A DNA stretch of 64,000 bases from NCBI GenBank assembly GCA_041665465.1, contig JBAYIU010000001.1, positions 868,001-932,000 on the forward strand, given 5' to 3'. Positions 25,066-33,113 of this stretch are shown here, in pieces (position 1 is the first letter of the stretch; every line of letters starts with the position of its first letter). The translations under genes were made by a program, and so were the position numbers. This DNA is from JACRPH01 sp041665465 (lineage in GTDB: Archaea; Nanobdellota; Nanobdellia; Woesearchaeales; GW2011-AR9). The notes beneath the pieces are model-generated. The model had not been told where the DNA came from, did no database searches, and saw only the letters and a list, made by a program, of their open reading frames with translations.

Positions 25066-25571
25066 TGTGATTCACCTTTCTGCTTCTTAGCAGCGGTTTT
25101 TTGTGTTGTTTCTTTCTTCTTTTCCTTTGATTCAGATTTTTTCAAGGCAGGCATTTCCACCACTTCAATTTCAATGTGGGTTCTTTTTGTGCCGCGATGC
25201 CATCTATTTCCAGTTTGTGGAATTGAAGCTTTATTAGCGATAATCTTAGTTATTTTTAAATTAGCAGTATTAAGGCCCTTAGCATGAGCGTTAGCTTCTA
25301 CATTCTTAACTAAACGTAAAAATTCCTTTGATGCTTTCTGAGGATATCTTCCGGTAGACATTCCTGCTCGATGTCCGATATCATGCACAAAACGGTAATA
25401 AGGAAAAGCGCGTTTCATAGCAATAACTTCTTCTAACAACTTCTTAGCCATCCCGGTATTCTTGTAACGTAAGTTACGTGATATCTCAATAGATTGCTTA
25501 GTGGAGATGGGAATGTTCTGACTACTAGCACGAGCCACATGTTCAGTTTTAGTTGAAGTTTTTTGAACCAT
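25062..25571 (-). CDS. rpl22: 50S ribosomal protein L22
   Basis: 169 aa. Core residues ~20-140 (ISTKQSIEISRNLRYKN, HRAGMSTGRYPQKASKEFLR) with the extended hairpin and RWHRGTKRTHIEIEV that reaches the exit tunnel. A Lys/Glu tail ends the protein. Between S19 and S3. Confidence 0.95.
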   Translation of the reverse strand: MVQKTSTKTEHVARASSQNIPISTKQSIEISRNLRYKNTGMAKKLLEEVIAMKRAFPYYRFVHDIGHRAGMSTGRYPQKASKEFLRLVKNVEANAHAKGLNTANLKITKIIANKASIPQTGNRWHRGTKRTHIEIEVVEMPALKKSESKEKKKETTQKTAAKKQKGESQ

Positions 25572-25573
25572 TT

Positions 25574-25954
25574 TTATCTTGCTGAGATAGCTTTACTGGA
25601 TCGAGTTGCTCCGATACCTGCTGCGCTATGTTTAACTCCTCTTCTGGAATGGGAAAATTCTCCCAAGTTATGTCCCAACATCTCTACCGTGATTCTTACT
25701 GGGATGAACTCTTTACCATTATATACATTTAAGGTTTTTCCTACCATCTGAGGTAAGATTACCATCGCTCGGCAATGAGTTTTAACATTATCTCGTCCTT
25801 GATTTAATATCTTTAATAGGTCCTTCTGGTCATCAGTAAATCCTCGTTTGAGAGATCTTCGCTGTCTGGAAGTTGTTAATTCCATGAATTCTTTTAGGTC
25901 TAACTTCTTGACCGCTTCTTCGCTTCTTCCACGCCAGCTTAATTCTTTTGCCAT
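25574..25954 (-). CDS. rps19: 30S ribosomal protein S19
   Basis: 126 aa. Signature IPVRITVEMLGHNLGEFSH near residues 80-98 and C-terminal SRRGVKHSAAGIGATRSSK; archaeal N-terminus with RSLKRGFTDDQKDLLK. S19 contacts the A-site finger and tRNA in the 30S head. Confidence 0.96.
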   Translation of the reverse strand: MAKELSWRGRSEEAVKKLDLKEFMELTTSRQRRSLKRGFTDDQKDLLKILNQGRDNVKTHCRAMVILPQMVGKTLNVYNGKEFIPVRITVEMLGHNLGEFSHSRRGVKHSAAGIGATRSSKAISAR

Positions 25955-25971
25955 TTTAAATCATTACACCT

Positions 25972-26673
25972 TTATTTCTTTCTTCCCGTTCTTTTTGGAG
26001 CAATCTTACCAACTTTTCTACCCGGAGGAGCACTACGCGGAGATTGCGTCGGTCGTCCTTTAATGTGAGAACACTTTCCACCGAAAGGATGATCTACAGC
26101 GTTCATGGAAATACCACACACTCGTGGCCATAACTTATTACGCGCATGCATTTTATAAAATCTAGTTCCGGCTTTTAAGAAAGGTTTCTCTAATCTTCCT
26201 GATCCGGCTACGATTCCAATTGCTGCATGACATTCAGGTAAGAGTAATTTTTCTTTTCCGGAGGGTAACTTTACTTTGACTGAACCTTCAGACTTTGCAA
26301 CTATCTTTGCAAAAGTTCCACTAGTTCTAACCAACTTTCCACCATCTCCTGGACGAATTTCTAGATTGTGAACGGAAGTTCCTTCTGGAATATTTTTTAA
26401 AGCCATAACATTTCCTTCCTTTATCTCTCCGTTATAAACTTCAATCTGGTCTCCTACTTTAATTCCTTCTGGAGCAAAAGCTAATTTTTTCTCTCCAGTT
26501 AAATAAGACACTTCCATTAAAGGGGCAGTGTGCCCGGAACAATGTACAAGATCAGAAACAATTCCAGTGGTTTCTTTTGAATATAATTTTACTTCTCCTT
26601 TAAAGCGATGGCTAGGTGACCTAAACGATAAGGTTCCGCGTCCTCTTCTTTGTTGGATTAAGCTTTTACCCAT
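25972..26673 (-). CDS. rpl2: 50S ribosomal protein L2
   Basis: 233 aa. The N-terminal OB-like and SH3-like domains and the C-terminal rRNA-binding hook are clear: GAVDHPFGG-type sequence appears as NAVDHPFGGKCSHIKGRP. L2 is needed for peptidyl transfer and subunit joining. Standard position between L23 and S19. Confidence 0.96.
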   Translation of the reverse strand: MGKSLIQQRRGRGTLSFRSPSHRFKGEVKLYSKETTGIVSDLVHCSGHTAPLMEVSYLTGEKKLAFAPEGIKVGDQIEVYNGEIKEGNVMALKNIPEGTSVHNLEIRPGDGGKLVRTSGTFAKIVAKSEGSVKVKLPSGKEKLLLPECHAAIGIVAGSGRLEKPFLKAGTRFYKMHARNKLWPRVCGISMNAVDHPFGGKCSHIKGRPTQSPRSAPPGRKVGKIAPKRTGRKK

Positions 26674-26683
26674 TTTATTTTAC

Positions 26684-27019
26684 CTAAATCATCCCCAAAT
26701 CGGCACCGATGTCCGAAGCGAGATGTTCTTTACCTAATTTAATATAGGCTTTTTTCTTTCCTGTAATTGAATTTTGAAGGTTGACTTTTATAACTCTTAC
26801 TTTAAATAGAGTTTCGATAGCTTTCTTGACTTGGGCCTTAGTGGCTTTGTTATCGACTACGAAAACTAATTTATTATCATATTCTACTTGTCTGATGCTC
26901 TTTTCTGTAGAAATAGGATGTTTAAGGATAGCATAAGGATCAAAGTTTTCTACATTCTTGTTAGAAGTAGTTGGAACTTCTTTCTTTTTTTCTGGGGTTT
27001 TAATTGTTGCTTTAGCCAT
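26684..27019 (-). CDS. rpl23: 50S ribosomal protein L23
   Basis: 111 aa. Core ILKHPISTEKSIRQVEYDNK, VVDNKATKAQVKKAIETLF and VNLQNSITGKKKAYIKLG, the usual archaeal L23, preceded by a ~25-residue polar N-terminal extension. L23 is the docking site for SRP and nascent-chain factors. Confidence 0.95.
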   Translation of the reverse strand: MAKATIKTPEKKKEVPTTSNKNVENFDPYAILKHPISTEKSIRQVEYDNKLVFVVDNKATKAQVKKAIETLFKVRVIKVNLQNSITGKKKAYIKLGKEHLASDIGADLGMI

Positions 27020-27020
27020 T

Positions 27021-27827
27021 TTACATAAATAAGTGTTCTTTTTCTAATACTTCTAAGGATTTTTTAGTCCATAAAGTTACTCTGCCTGGATGAGCACCGG
27101 GAGCAAGTAACTCTGCATTGAGAGAGTTTACAGGCACGACATCAATCCCACCAATATTCTTAGCAGCTTTAATCAAAGGACAAGTCTCTCCGGTAACTAC
27201 AAGGATACTCTTTTTCTGCTTATATTTTCTTCCGCGCATTTTTCCTTTACCTGCACGTACTTTCTTCTCAGCAGCGCGTTCAAGCTCTTTATCGAAACCT
27301 AAAGCCAGTAACATTTTTTGTAAATTTTTAGTTAAACTTAATTTCTCAATAGATGAGTCAATAACAAAAGGATATTCTGTAGGAACCTTGTGCCCTCTTT
27401 TCTCGACCAAGGACTTATTAACGGTAGCAGACATAGCCGATCTGATTGCTTTTCTGTTTTCTTTTTGATTAATCTTTTGTTCCCAGTTCTTCTCAGCACG
27501 GGGAGGATGAGCAGCATGACCACCACGAGTTTGAGGAGAAAATGCTCCTACCCAGAACATTCTGGTTCCTCGATGGGATAAGATTTTTCTGTTAACTCTG
27601 CTAATACCAAAACCATAACATCCGCGATAATGTCTTCTTTCTTTACTTAATCTAGAAGAATGTCTTAATCCTGCTTCAGGATCAGCACCATAAGGTTGTC
27701 TGGCAACACTTTGAAGCGCATGCACAGCACGGCAGATTAAATCTGGACGTAAACTCTCATTAAACTGGGCTGGTAATTCTATCTCGCCAACTTTGTTCTT
27801 CTGTTCGTTTAATATTGGTAATTTCAT
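27021..27827 (-). CDS. rpl4: 50S ribosomal protein L4
   Basis: 268 aa, the archaeal L4/L1e form. The long rRNA-binding loop is visible (QPYGADPEAGLRHSSRLSKE, GAFSPQTRGGHAAHPPR), as are the conserved AGKGKMRGRKYKQKKS and GVTLWTKKSLEVLE-like end. One base separates it from L23. Confidence 0.95.
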   Translation of the reverse strand: MKLPILNEQKNKVGEIELPAQFNESLRPDLICRAVHALQSVARQPYGADPEAGLRHSSRLSKERRHYRGCYGFGISRVNRKILSHRGTRMFWVGAFSPQTRGGHAAHPPRAEKNWEQKINQKENRKAIRSAMSATVNKSLVEKRGHKVPTEYPFVIDSSIEKLSLTKNLQKMLLALGFDKELERAAEKKVRAGKGKMRGRKYKQKKSILVVTGETCPLIKAAKNIGGIDVVPVNSLNAELLAPGAHPGRVTLWTKKSLEVLEKEHLFM

Positions 27828-27835
27828 GGTTTAAC

Positions 27836-28798
27836 CTATTTATGAATGTAAGTTACTTCTGGTGCTTCTTTGATTGCTTTTTTGTTTTGGCGTGTAGCTA
27901 AAGTCATAACGACTGCTCTTTTTCTTGGTCCAACGACTGAACCTTTTAATAATAAATAACTGCCACGAACAACGCCATAATTACTAATTCCGCCAGTCGG
28001 AGTCACTTCTTGTCCGTCTGCACCAATTTTTAAAACTTGTTTATTATATTCAGTTCTTAAATGATAACCCATTTTACCAGGGTTAGGAACAGTAAATTCT
28101 ACTCTCTTTGGGGTCCAAGATCCTAAAGTACCGATACCTCTTTTAGTCTTTTCTGCTTTATGTGAACGAATAGGAACGCCGTATCTTTTAACTGTGCCTT
28201 GAAAACCTTTTCCGGTGGTTGTTCCATGTACATCCACATAATTTCCCTTATCAAAAACATCACTGATAACAACAGTTTTCCCTAAGATTTCTTTAGCGTA
28301 TTTTAGTTTGTCTTCTTTCTTTCCACCTAAAGCAACTTCGATTAATTTTGGCTTCTTTACTCCAATAGTAGTTAACTTAGGGGCAGAATGTACTAATACT
28401 CGAAGATCATCAAATTCTTTAATATCTTCTATACTCTTAACCGCTTTTTTAGGTAGTTGAATTTGTTTAGCTAATTCCTTATCTAATTTTTGAGCGAGAA
28501 TTGAAGAAGTTTTAATTAAACCATTAGGTGTTTTTTTATAGAAAGCAACGCCACAAATGGTCATGGGTGGGCATTCAATAATAGTGGCAGGCATATAAAT
28601 CTGCTCTCCCTTAGTCAAGGCCTTAGCCCGATTATCAGTAACGTGTAAATGGGTCATTCCTGCTTTGTAAGCGATGAACCCGAGAAGTTTAACTTTATTT
28701 TCTTTAACCCAAGAACGAATTCGAGCTAAAGAATGTTTAGAGCGCTTTCTAGGCCAAAACTGCATACTTCCTCTGCGCGGATGATGTGAGTCTCCCAT
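27836..28798 (-). CDS. rpl3: 50S ribosomal protein L3
   Basis: 320 aa, first gene of the ribosomal run. Archaeal/eukaryotic L3 signatures: GSMQFWPRKRSKHSLARIR, FIAYKAGMTHLHVTDNR, GTTTGKGFQGTVKRYGV and GPRKRAVVMTLATRQNK. S10, EF-1A and similar genes do not precede it here, so the cluster starts at L3. No strong TATA box or ribosome site is evident before its ATG; candidates on the minus strand are at 28835-28854. Confidence 0.95.
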   Translation of the reverse strand: MGDSHHPRRGSMQFWPRKRSKHSLARIRSWVKENKVKLLGFIAYKAGMTHLHVTDNRAKALTKGEQIYMPATIIECPPMTICGVAFYKKTPNGLIKTSSILAQKLDKELAKQIQLPKKAVKSIEDIKEFDDLRVLVHSAPKLTTIGVKKPKLIEVALGGKKEDKLKYAKEILGKTVVISDVFDKGNYVDVHGTTTGKGFQGTVKRYGVPIRSHKAEKTKRGIGTLGSWTPKRVEFTVPNPGKMGYHLRTEYNKQVLKIGADGQEVTPTGGISNYGVVRGSYLLLKGSVVGPRKRAVVMTLATRQNKKAIKEAPEVTYIHK

Positions 28799-29020
28799 AT
28801 AGCTCTATTTTTGAAGTTCAATACTTCTAATTTGTTTTTTAATTGCCTATAACGAATCTCATCAAAGAAGCACGGATGCTTGTGATGATAATTCTTTTCA
28901 GGCTCTACACCAGCACATTTGACTTATTCAGTCAGTATGACGCTAGTTGTCGTCGTAAACAAAGTTGCTTTGTTTAAGTATGTACATTGGGAAGGAGGCT
29001 TATTTATAAAGGTTTTGGTA
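28799..29020. other. spacer between L3 and the 29092 gene: weak promoters and hairpins
   Basis: No gene was found here. On the minus strand A/T-rich TATA-like segments at 28835-28854 could serve L3. Perfect small hairpins occur: GAAGT/ACTTC at 28813-28827, AAGCA/TGCTT at 28868-28881 and an 8-bp AAACAAAG/CTTTGTTT at 28957-28975. A plus-strand TATA-like TTATTTATAAA lies at 29000-29010. Frames in this stretch have no recognisable product. Confidence 0.35.
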
Positions 29021-29090
29021 ATGAATGAAAGTTTCTTGAAATTGTTAATCTTAAGCAGAGTTATTATAAACCTTCAGAACTCTCATTCAT
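29021..29090 (+). repeat. inverted repeat flanking a promoter
   Basis: ATGAATGAAAGTTTC (29021-29035) pairs with GAACTCTCATTCAT (29077-29090): eight perfect pairs, one mismatch, then four pairs and a G-T. The arms are 41 nt apart; the TATA-like TTATTATAAA (29059-29068) lies between them and the right arm ends one base before the ATG of the next gene. It may be an operator (one arm between TATA and start) or an RNA hairpin. Confidence 0.5.
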
Positions 29091-29091
29091 C

Positions 29092-29421
29092 ATGGCATAT
29101 TATTTCCTGGGTCAGTATGATCCTCTTGAAACTAAAAACGCGCTTTTGGGTGGAGGTTACTCTGAACAGGAGTTTGAGTTATTTGGAATTAAATGTTATC
29201 GATATCTTAGTCGTGATGGTGCCTTTACTATTAATTTAACATCTCCTACAGAAGGAAAAATGCAAATTCAAGGTGCTGGACCAAATGATATTTCTCTGAA
29301 TAAAGAACAGTCAAGCTATTATCCTACATTAGAAACCTTAGTTAAGATTCTTAACCCCAAAAGGATTGTAGATGAGGGTGTTGAAGATGTTTTCCCCAAT
29401 TTATTAAAAACATCCTCTTAA
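29092..29421 (+). CDS. hypothetical protein, 109 aa
   Basis: Not recognised. Soluble, with SEQEFELFGIKCYRYLSRDG and a beta-rich middle (FTINLTSPTEGKMQIQGAG), and no membrane segment. A TATA-like box about 27 nt before the ATG predicts a leaderless mRNA; the inverted repeat around this promoter suggests specific control. Confidence 0.6.
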   Translation: MAYYFLGQYDPLETKNALLGGGYSEQEFELFGIKCYRYLSRDGAFTINLTSPTEGKMQIQGAGPNDISLNKEQSSYYPTLETLVKILNPKRIVDEGVEDVFPNLLKTSS

Positions 29422-29443
29422 CATTAATTGGAACTAATTATTA

Positions 29444-29686
29444 TTACCACTTCTCTCTTACTTTCCTTATAGTTGATTCTAAAGAAGAACATCCTTGAAT
29501 AACTTGGTCATGACCAGAACCGTCAAAGTCCATCTTGACCCAATTTTTCTTTCCACAAGAACACTTAATACTTTTATAATGATGTACATCATGGTGAAGT
29601 GGGTCCCATTGAGAGTCCCATTGCATCAGATCTAGCTCTTTCTTACAATATAAGCACCGTTTACCCATCTCTTGATGAAATTCCAT
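29444..29686 (-). CDS. small zinc-ribbon-like protein
   Basis: 80 aa. Two Cys pairs about 27 residues apart (CLYCKK near residue 11 and CSCGKK near 42) can form one zinc ribbon; between them lies a His-rich PLHHDVHHYK. A second ATG at codon 7 is possible, but the shared TATA box at 29711-29718 is centred 28 nt from the first ATG and supports the longer form. Role unknown. Confidence 0.65.
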   Translation of the reverse strand: MEFHQEMGKRCLYCKKELDLMQWDSQWDPLHHDVHHYKSIKCSCGKKNWVKMDFDGSGHDQVIQGCSSLESTIRKVREKW

Positions 29687-29710
29687 CGCTGAAAAATTTT
29701 AAGGGAATAT

Positions 29711-29718
29711 TTATATAA
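29711..29718. promoter_or_regulatory. palindromic TATA box shared by two divergent leaderless genes
   Basis: TTATATAA is a perfect palindrome centred at 29714.5, 27.5 nt from the nop5 ATG on the plus strand and 28.5 nt from the zinc-ribbon ATG on the minus strand. Only 55 nt separate the two start codons and no second TATA box is visible. Confidence 0.6.
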
Positions 29719-29741
29719 CTTACGTTTCTCTAATCTAAATC

Positions 29742-30662
29742 ATGAAATACTGGTTTGCACATATTCTGAACGGGTTGGTTCTAGATGCAAATCTGAAAGT
29801 ATTAGAAGAAATCAAATTATCAAACGAATCTGGTGAAGTTACTTTTCAAAAATTGAAAAAGAAATATTCTGATCTGCAACCTTTACCAGAAGATAAATGG
29901 AACAAAGCTTTGGAACATTTCAAAGATAAGAAGTACTTCTCTGCTCTCTATCTCAGTAATTTAGAGATTACTCAAAAGAAAGTGAGAGAAGCAGTTTCTG
30001 AAGATGGATTGGTTATGCAAGCTATTTCTAATATTAAAGAATTGGACCAGATCAATAATCTATTAGTCAAACGGTTGAGAGAATGGTACAGTTTATACTT
30101 CCCTGAGTTATCACATGGTTTAGATTCACACGAAAAATTTGTGGAATTGGTCTTAACTAAGACTAAAGCAGAATTAATTAAAGAATTAAATGTTAAGTTT
30201 AGTATGGGAGCAGATTTATCTCAACTCGACCGAGAAGAATTTTTATTGTTGGCTAAACAGATCCAAGAACTATATCATTTACACTCCAAGCACGAAGAAT
30301 ATTTACATCTAGTCATGGTTAAATATTGTCCAAATATATTAGAACTGGCTGGAGCAAATATCGGAGCTAAACTGATTGAACTGGGAAGAGGGTTAAAAAA
30401 CCTGGCCTTATTGCCGGCATCTACGATCCAATTACTGGGGGCTGAGAAAGCACTCTTTCGACACTTGAAAACTGGAAGTCGAAGTCCTAAATTCGGAGTG
30501 ATCTTTGCTCATCCCTTAATTCAAGGAGTTAAAGCCAAAGATCGTGGTAAGGTTTCTCGAACTTTAGCAGACAAATTGTCTTTATGTGCTCGTTTAGATT
30601 ACTTTCATGGAGAATTTAAGGCTCCGGTGTTTAGAAAAGAATTAGAGGAAAAATTCTCATGA
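29742..30662 (+). CDS. nop5: Nop5 (Nop56/58-like) C/D box sRNP core protein
   Basis: 306 aa. Scaffold of the archaeal box C/D guide RNP that carries out 2'-O-methylation. N-terminal domain binds fibrillarin; a coiled coil spans about 110-170; the Nop domain follows with ELAGANIGAKLIELGRGLKN, LPASTIQLLGAEKALFRHL, SPKFGVIFAHPLIQ and LADKLSLCARLDYF. The stop overlaps the fibrillarin ATG (ATGA), so the two are translationally coupled. L7Ae and guide RNAs were not found in the window. Confidence 0.95.
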   Translation: MKYWFAHILNGLVLDANLKVLEEIKLSNESGEVTFQKLKKKYSDLQPLPEDKWNKALEHFKDKKYFSALYLSNLEITQKKVREAVSEDGLVMQAISNIKELDQINNLLVKRLREWYSLYFPELSHGLDSHEKFVELVLTKTKAELIKELNVKFSMGADLSQLDREEFLLLAKQIQELYHLHSKHEEYLHLVMVKYCPNILELAGANIGAKLIELGRGLKNLALLPASTIQLLGAEKALFRHLKTGSRSPKFGVIFAHPLIQGVKAKDRGKVSRTLADKLSLCARLDYFHGEFKAPVFRKELEEKFS

Positions 30663-31330
30663 GCCACAAAATCATCCCCCATAAATTGTTTGAAATATAC
30701 TTGGATCAACGTAACAATATTTATACCAAATCTATTCTTCCCGGAACAATTCCCTTTGACGAAAAAACAGTTCGTGATGGGGGTGTAGAGTATCGTGAAT
30801 TTGATCCTACTCGAAGCAAATTAGCTGCGATGATCAAGAAAGGTTGTACCAATATCGGGATAAGGAAAGGTGATGTGGTCCTTTATCTTGGTTCTTCACA
30901 CGGGTTTACTTGTTCTTTTGTTTCAGATATGGTGGGTAAAGAAGGCCTAATCTTTGGAATTGATCCTGCTCCTAGAGTTATGCGAGATCTGGTTTTCTTA
31001 TCTGAAGATCGACCGAACATTGTTCCCTTATTAGCTGATGCTAATCATCCCGAGACTTACGTTGATAAAATCTGTCAGGCTGATGTGGTTTTTCAGGACG
31101 TGGCTCAACGTAATCAAACCGAAATCTTCTTAAAAAATTGTCAATTGTTTCTTAAAAAAAATGGGTATGGGTTATTAGCGGTTAAAGCCAGAAGTATTGA
31201 TGTTAAAAGAAAACCCTCACAGATATTTCAAGAAGTGCGTACCGCAATAGAAAAACAATTTACGGTAATCGATTTTAGAGTTCTGGAACCTTTTGAGAAA
31301 GACCACTGTATGATCATTATCAAGAAATAG
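30659..31330 (+). CDS. flpA: fibrillarin-like rRNA/tRNA 2'-O-methyltransferase
   Basis: 223 aa. SAM-dependent methyltransferase of the C/D sRNP. Fold motifs: VVLYLGSSHGFTCSFVSDMV (motif I), GIDPAPRVMRDLVFL, the catalytic-region DVVFQDVAQRNQTEIF and GLLAVKARSIDVKRKP with the conserved Lys. GTIPFDEKTVRDGGVEYREF at residues 30-48 is a fibrillarin hallmark. Coupled to nop5. Confidence 0.96.
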   Translation: MSHKIIPHKLFEIYLDQRNNIYTKSILPGTIPFDEKTVRDGGVEYREFDPTRSKLAAMIKKGCTNIGIRKGDVVLYLGSSHGFTCSFVSDMVGKEGLIFGIDPAPRVMRDLVFLSEDRPNIVPLLADANHPETYVDKICQADVVFQDVAQRNQTEIFLKNCQLFLKKNGYGLLAVKARSIDVKRKPSQIFQEVRTAIEKQFTVIDFRVLEPFEKDHCMIIIKK

Positions 31331-31389
31331 ATTTTTTGGAGAGGGTGGTTCTGGGAATATTTATATACTTCTAAAAAATCATTTCTAAC

Positions 31390-31677
31390 ATGGGAACCAT
31401 CGTTCACCAAGCAGCGTATATCTATGTGTATTCTAAGAAGTTGTATCGAGTAGACCACGATTTACGTCATCTGCACGGGGATGTGCAGAAGTACACTTCT
31501 AAATATCATCTTGCTAAAACTATTGAAGAACAACAAACCTGTCGTAAGAAGTTAGAGAAATCTGCAAAAAAATATCATGAACTGGTTAAAGAAAGGCAGA
31601 ATATCCAGCATAAATTGCATGAACATCTAGCTGGATTAGCCAGAATGATGAGAACAGAACAACATTTTAAACTGTAA
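31390..31677 (+). CDS. small helical protein, unknown
   Basis: 95 aa, likely two long helices; Lys/Glu/His-rich (HDLRHLHGDVQKYTSKYHLA) with heptad-like spacing, no cysteine pair or membrane segment. Not recognised. TATA-like ATTTATATAC centred about 27-30 nt before the ATG indicates a leaderless single transcript. Stops three bases before the convergent ferredoxin. Confidence 0.55.
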   Translation: MGTIVHQAAYIYVYSKKLYRVDHDLRHLHGDVQKYTSKYHLAKTIEEQQTCRKKLEKSAKKYHELVKERQNIQHKLHEHLAGLARMMRTEQHFKL

Positions 31678-31679
31678 AA

Positions 31680-31910
31680 TTATTTTTTAATTTTAATTAT
31701 CTGGACCGGACAAGCATCAGCAGCTTCTTGATTTTTTGCTCGATCTTCTTCACTGTTAATATCTCTTTCCCAATGATCATCTACTAAAACACTTTCTTTA
31801 AGTTGAGCATACCCCTCTTCATCCATCTGCCAGAAATCCGGACAAATTGCGGCACAAGCTCCGCAGCTGATACAATCATGTTTATAATGTAAAATTTTGT
31901 ATTTACTCAT
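31680..31910 (-). CDS. ferredoxin, single [4Fe-4S] cluster
   Basis: 76 aa. Cluster ligands CISCGACAAICP (C-x2-C-x2-C-x3-C-P) near residue 13 and the distal ADACPV; no second C-x2-C-x2-C set, so one [4Fe-4S] cluster, the fourth Cys of the first motif being either a ligand or spare. A GTG at 31919 lies inside GGTGATC, which is the ribosome site for the ATG at 31910; hence the start chosen. Electron carrier, partner unknown. Confidence 0.85.
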   Translation of the reverse strand: MSKYKILHYKHDCISCGACAAICPDFWQMDEEGYAQLKESVLVDDHWERDINSEEDRAKNQEAADACPVQIIKIKK

Positions 31911-32049
31911 ATTGATCACCCGCTCATCAATCCATTTAGGACAAAGTTTTTAACTTTTGCTCTGGGGGTTATATAAATGTTTTCCTTAAATTTACAACAA
32001 ACCATCTCTCCCTCACCAAAAAACTTATATACGTTCTTTTATTAGTAAG

Positions 32050-33012
32050 ATGATAATGGATAGTATGCTTAAGAGAGGTGTGTTAATCTTTGTATTATTG
32101 GTTTCTTCGTTATTTATCATGTCTTGTGGTGGATCGGTCTCGGCTGGACAGAACCCTACTGATACTGCTACTGCATTAAAAATGGCTAATACCGGAACAC
32201 AAGGAGTAGAAATAAGTTTAGTTACCAATTATCCTCCTCCCTTAATTTATGATGATAATGAACTGGTGGCATTAGTAGAAGTTAAGAACAAAGGAAATCA
32301 TGATCTTGAACCCGAAGATTGTTTTATTCAAGTTACTGGATTTGATCCTAACATTATCAAGGCTGGATTTAATATGTTCCGAACCTGTTCAGAAAATTTG
32401 GGGACATTGGAAGGGAAGAATGAATATAATTCTTTGGGCGGAAGTAACCAGATAGAGTTTCGTTCTACTGATAACCGTCTTCCAGCAGGGGTGTTTGAAT
32501 ATAATCCTACCTTGAACTTTGTTGCATGTTATAATTATCATACCATTGCTAATCCTTTAGTGTGTGTCGATCCTCTGTTTTATCAAGTTACTTCACAACA
32601 GAAAACCTGTATTCCTCACGATGTGGGAATGGGTGGCGGTCAGGCTGCCCCAGTAGGAGTAACTAATGTAGGAGTAGATATGGTTGGAAGTCGAGCAATT
32701 TTTGAAATCGGGATTCAAAATTACGGGACAGGAAGAGTATTAAGCTCATATTCCGATTTACGCAATTGTGGTCAAGCATCTTTAACTTATACTGATTTGG
32801 ATCAAGTGTATTATGCAGTAGAGATGAGCGGGGCTCAGTTGGATTGTAAACCTCGAGACTTTGTACGTTTAGTGAACAACTTCGGAAAAATAGTCTGTTC
32901 TGCTACTCTCCCTAACACAGCTGCGTTCGAAACTCCTCTAATGGTAGATCTAGATTATAATTATATCCAATCTTTCACTCGTCAGATAAAAATTGTGCGT
33001 ACTCCTCAATAA
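32050..33012 (+). CDS. secreted lipoprotein A, beta-rich
   Basis: 320 aa. A hydrophobic signal (GVLIFVLLVSSLFIM) ends in a lipobox-like MSCGG, so the mature protein is likely anchored by a lipid at Cys. Downstream residues are beta-rich with repeated N-terminal features such as LVEVKNKGNHDLEPEDC and cysteine pairs, similar to CARDB-type adhesive domains. Similar in layout to the next gene. A second in-frame ATG at 32056 has the better TATA spacing (about 28 nt from TTATATAC) and may be the true start. Role unknown; surface or transport. Confidence 0.6.
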   Translation: MIMDSMLKRGVLIFVLLVSSLFIMSCGGSVSAGQNPTDTATALKMANTGTQGVEISLVTNYPPPLIYDDNELVALVEVKNKGNHDLEPEDCFIQVTGFDPNIIKAGFNMFRTCSENLGTLEGKNEYNSLGGSNQIEFRSTDNRLPAGVFEYNPTLNFVACYNYHTIANPLVCVDPLFYQVTSQQKTCIPHDVGMGGGQAAPVGVTNVGVDMVGSRAIFEIGIQNYGTGRVLSSYSDLRNCGQASLTYTDLDQVYYAVEMSGAQLDCKPRDFVRLVNNFGKIVCSATLPNTAAFETPLMVDLDYNYIQSFTRQIKIVRTPQ

Positions 33013-33113
33013 TTTTTTATCACTTCTTTATCTTAGCCTACAATAAACTTTAAATACACTTACTTCTTTTTAACGGATATAACTATCTAAAAATTAAAAG
33101 AGCGTGATTTAGA

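Noticed and set aside
28862..28935. Possible box C/D sRNA (GTGATGA and CTGA-like sequences on either strand)
   Set aside because: C and D boxes are not in the right order and spacing on one strand, and C'/D' boxes are missing, so a guide RNA is not supported despite the nearby Nop5-fibrillarin.
28919..29239. 106-codon plus-strand open frame
   Set aside because: It overlaps the better supported gene at 29092 in another frame, has no recognisable product, and its start lacks a promoter or ribosome site.
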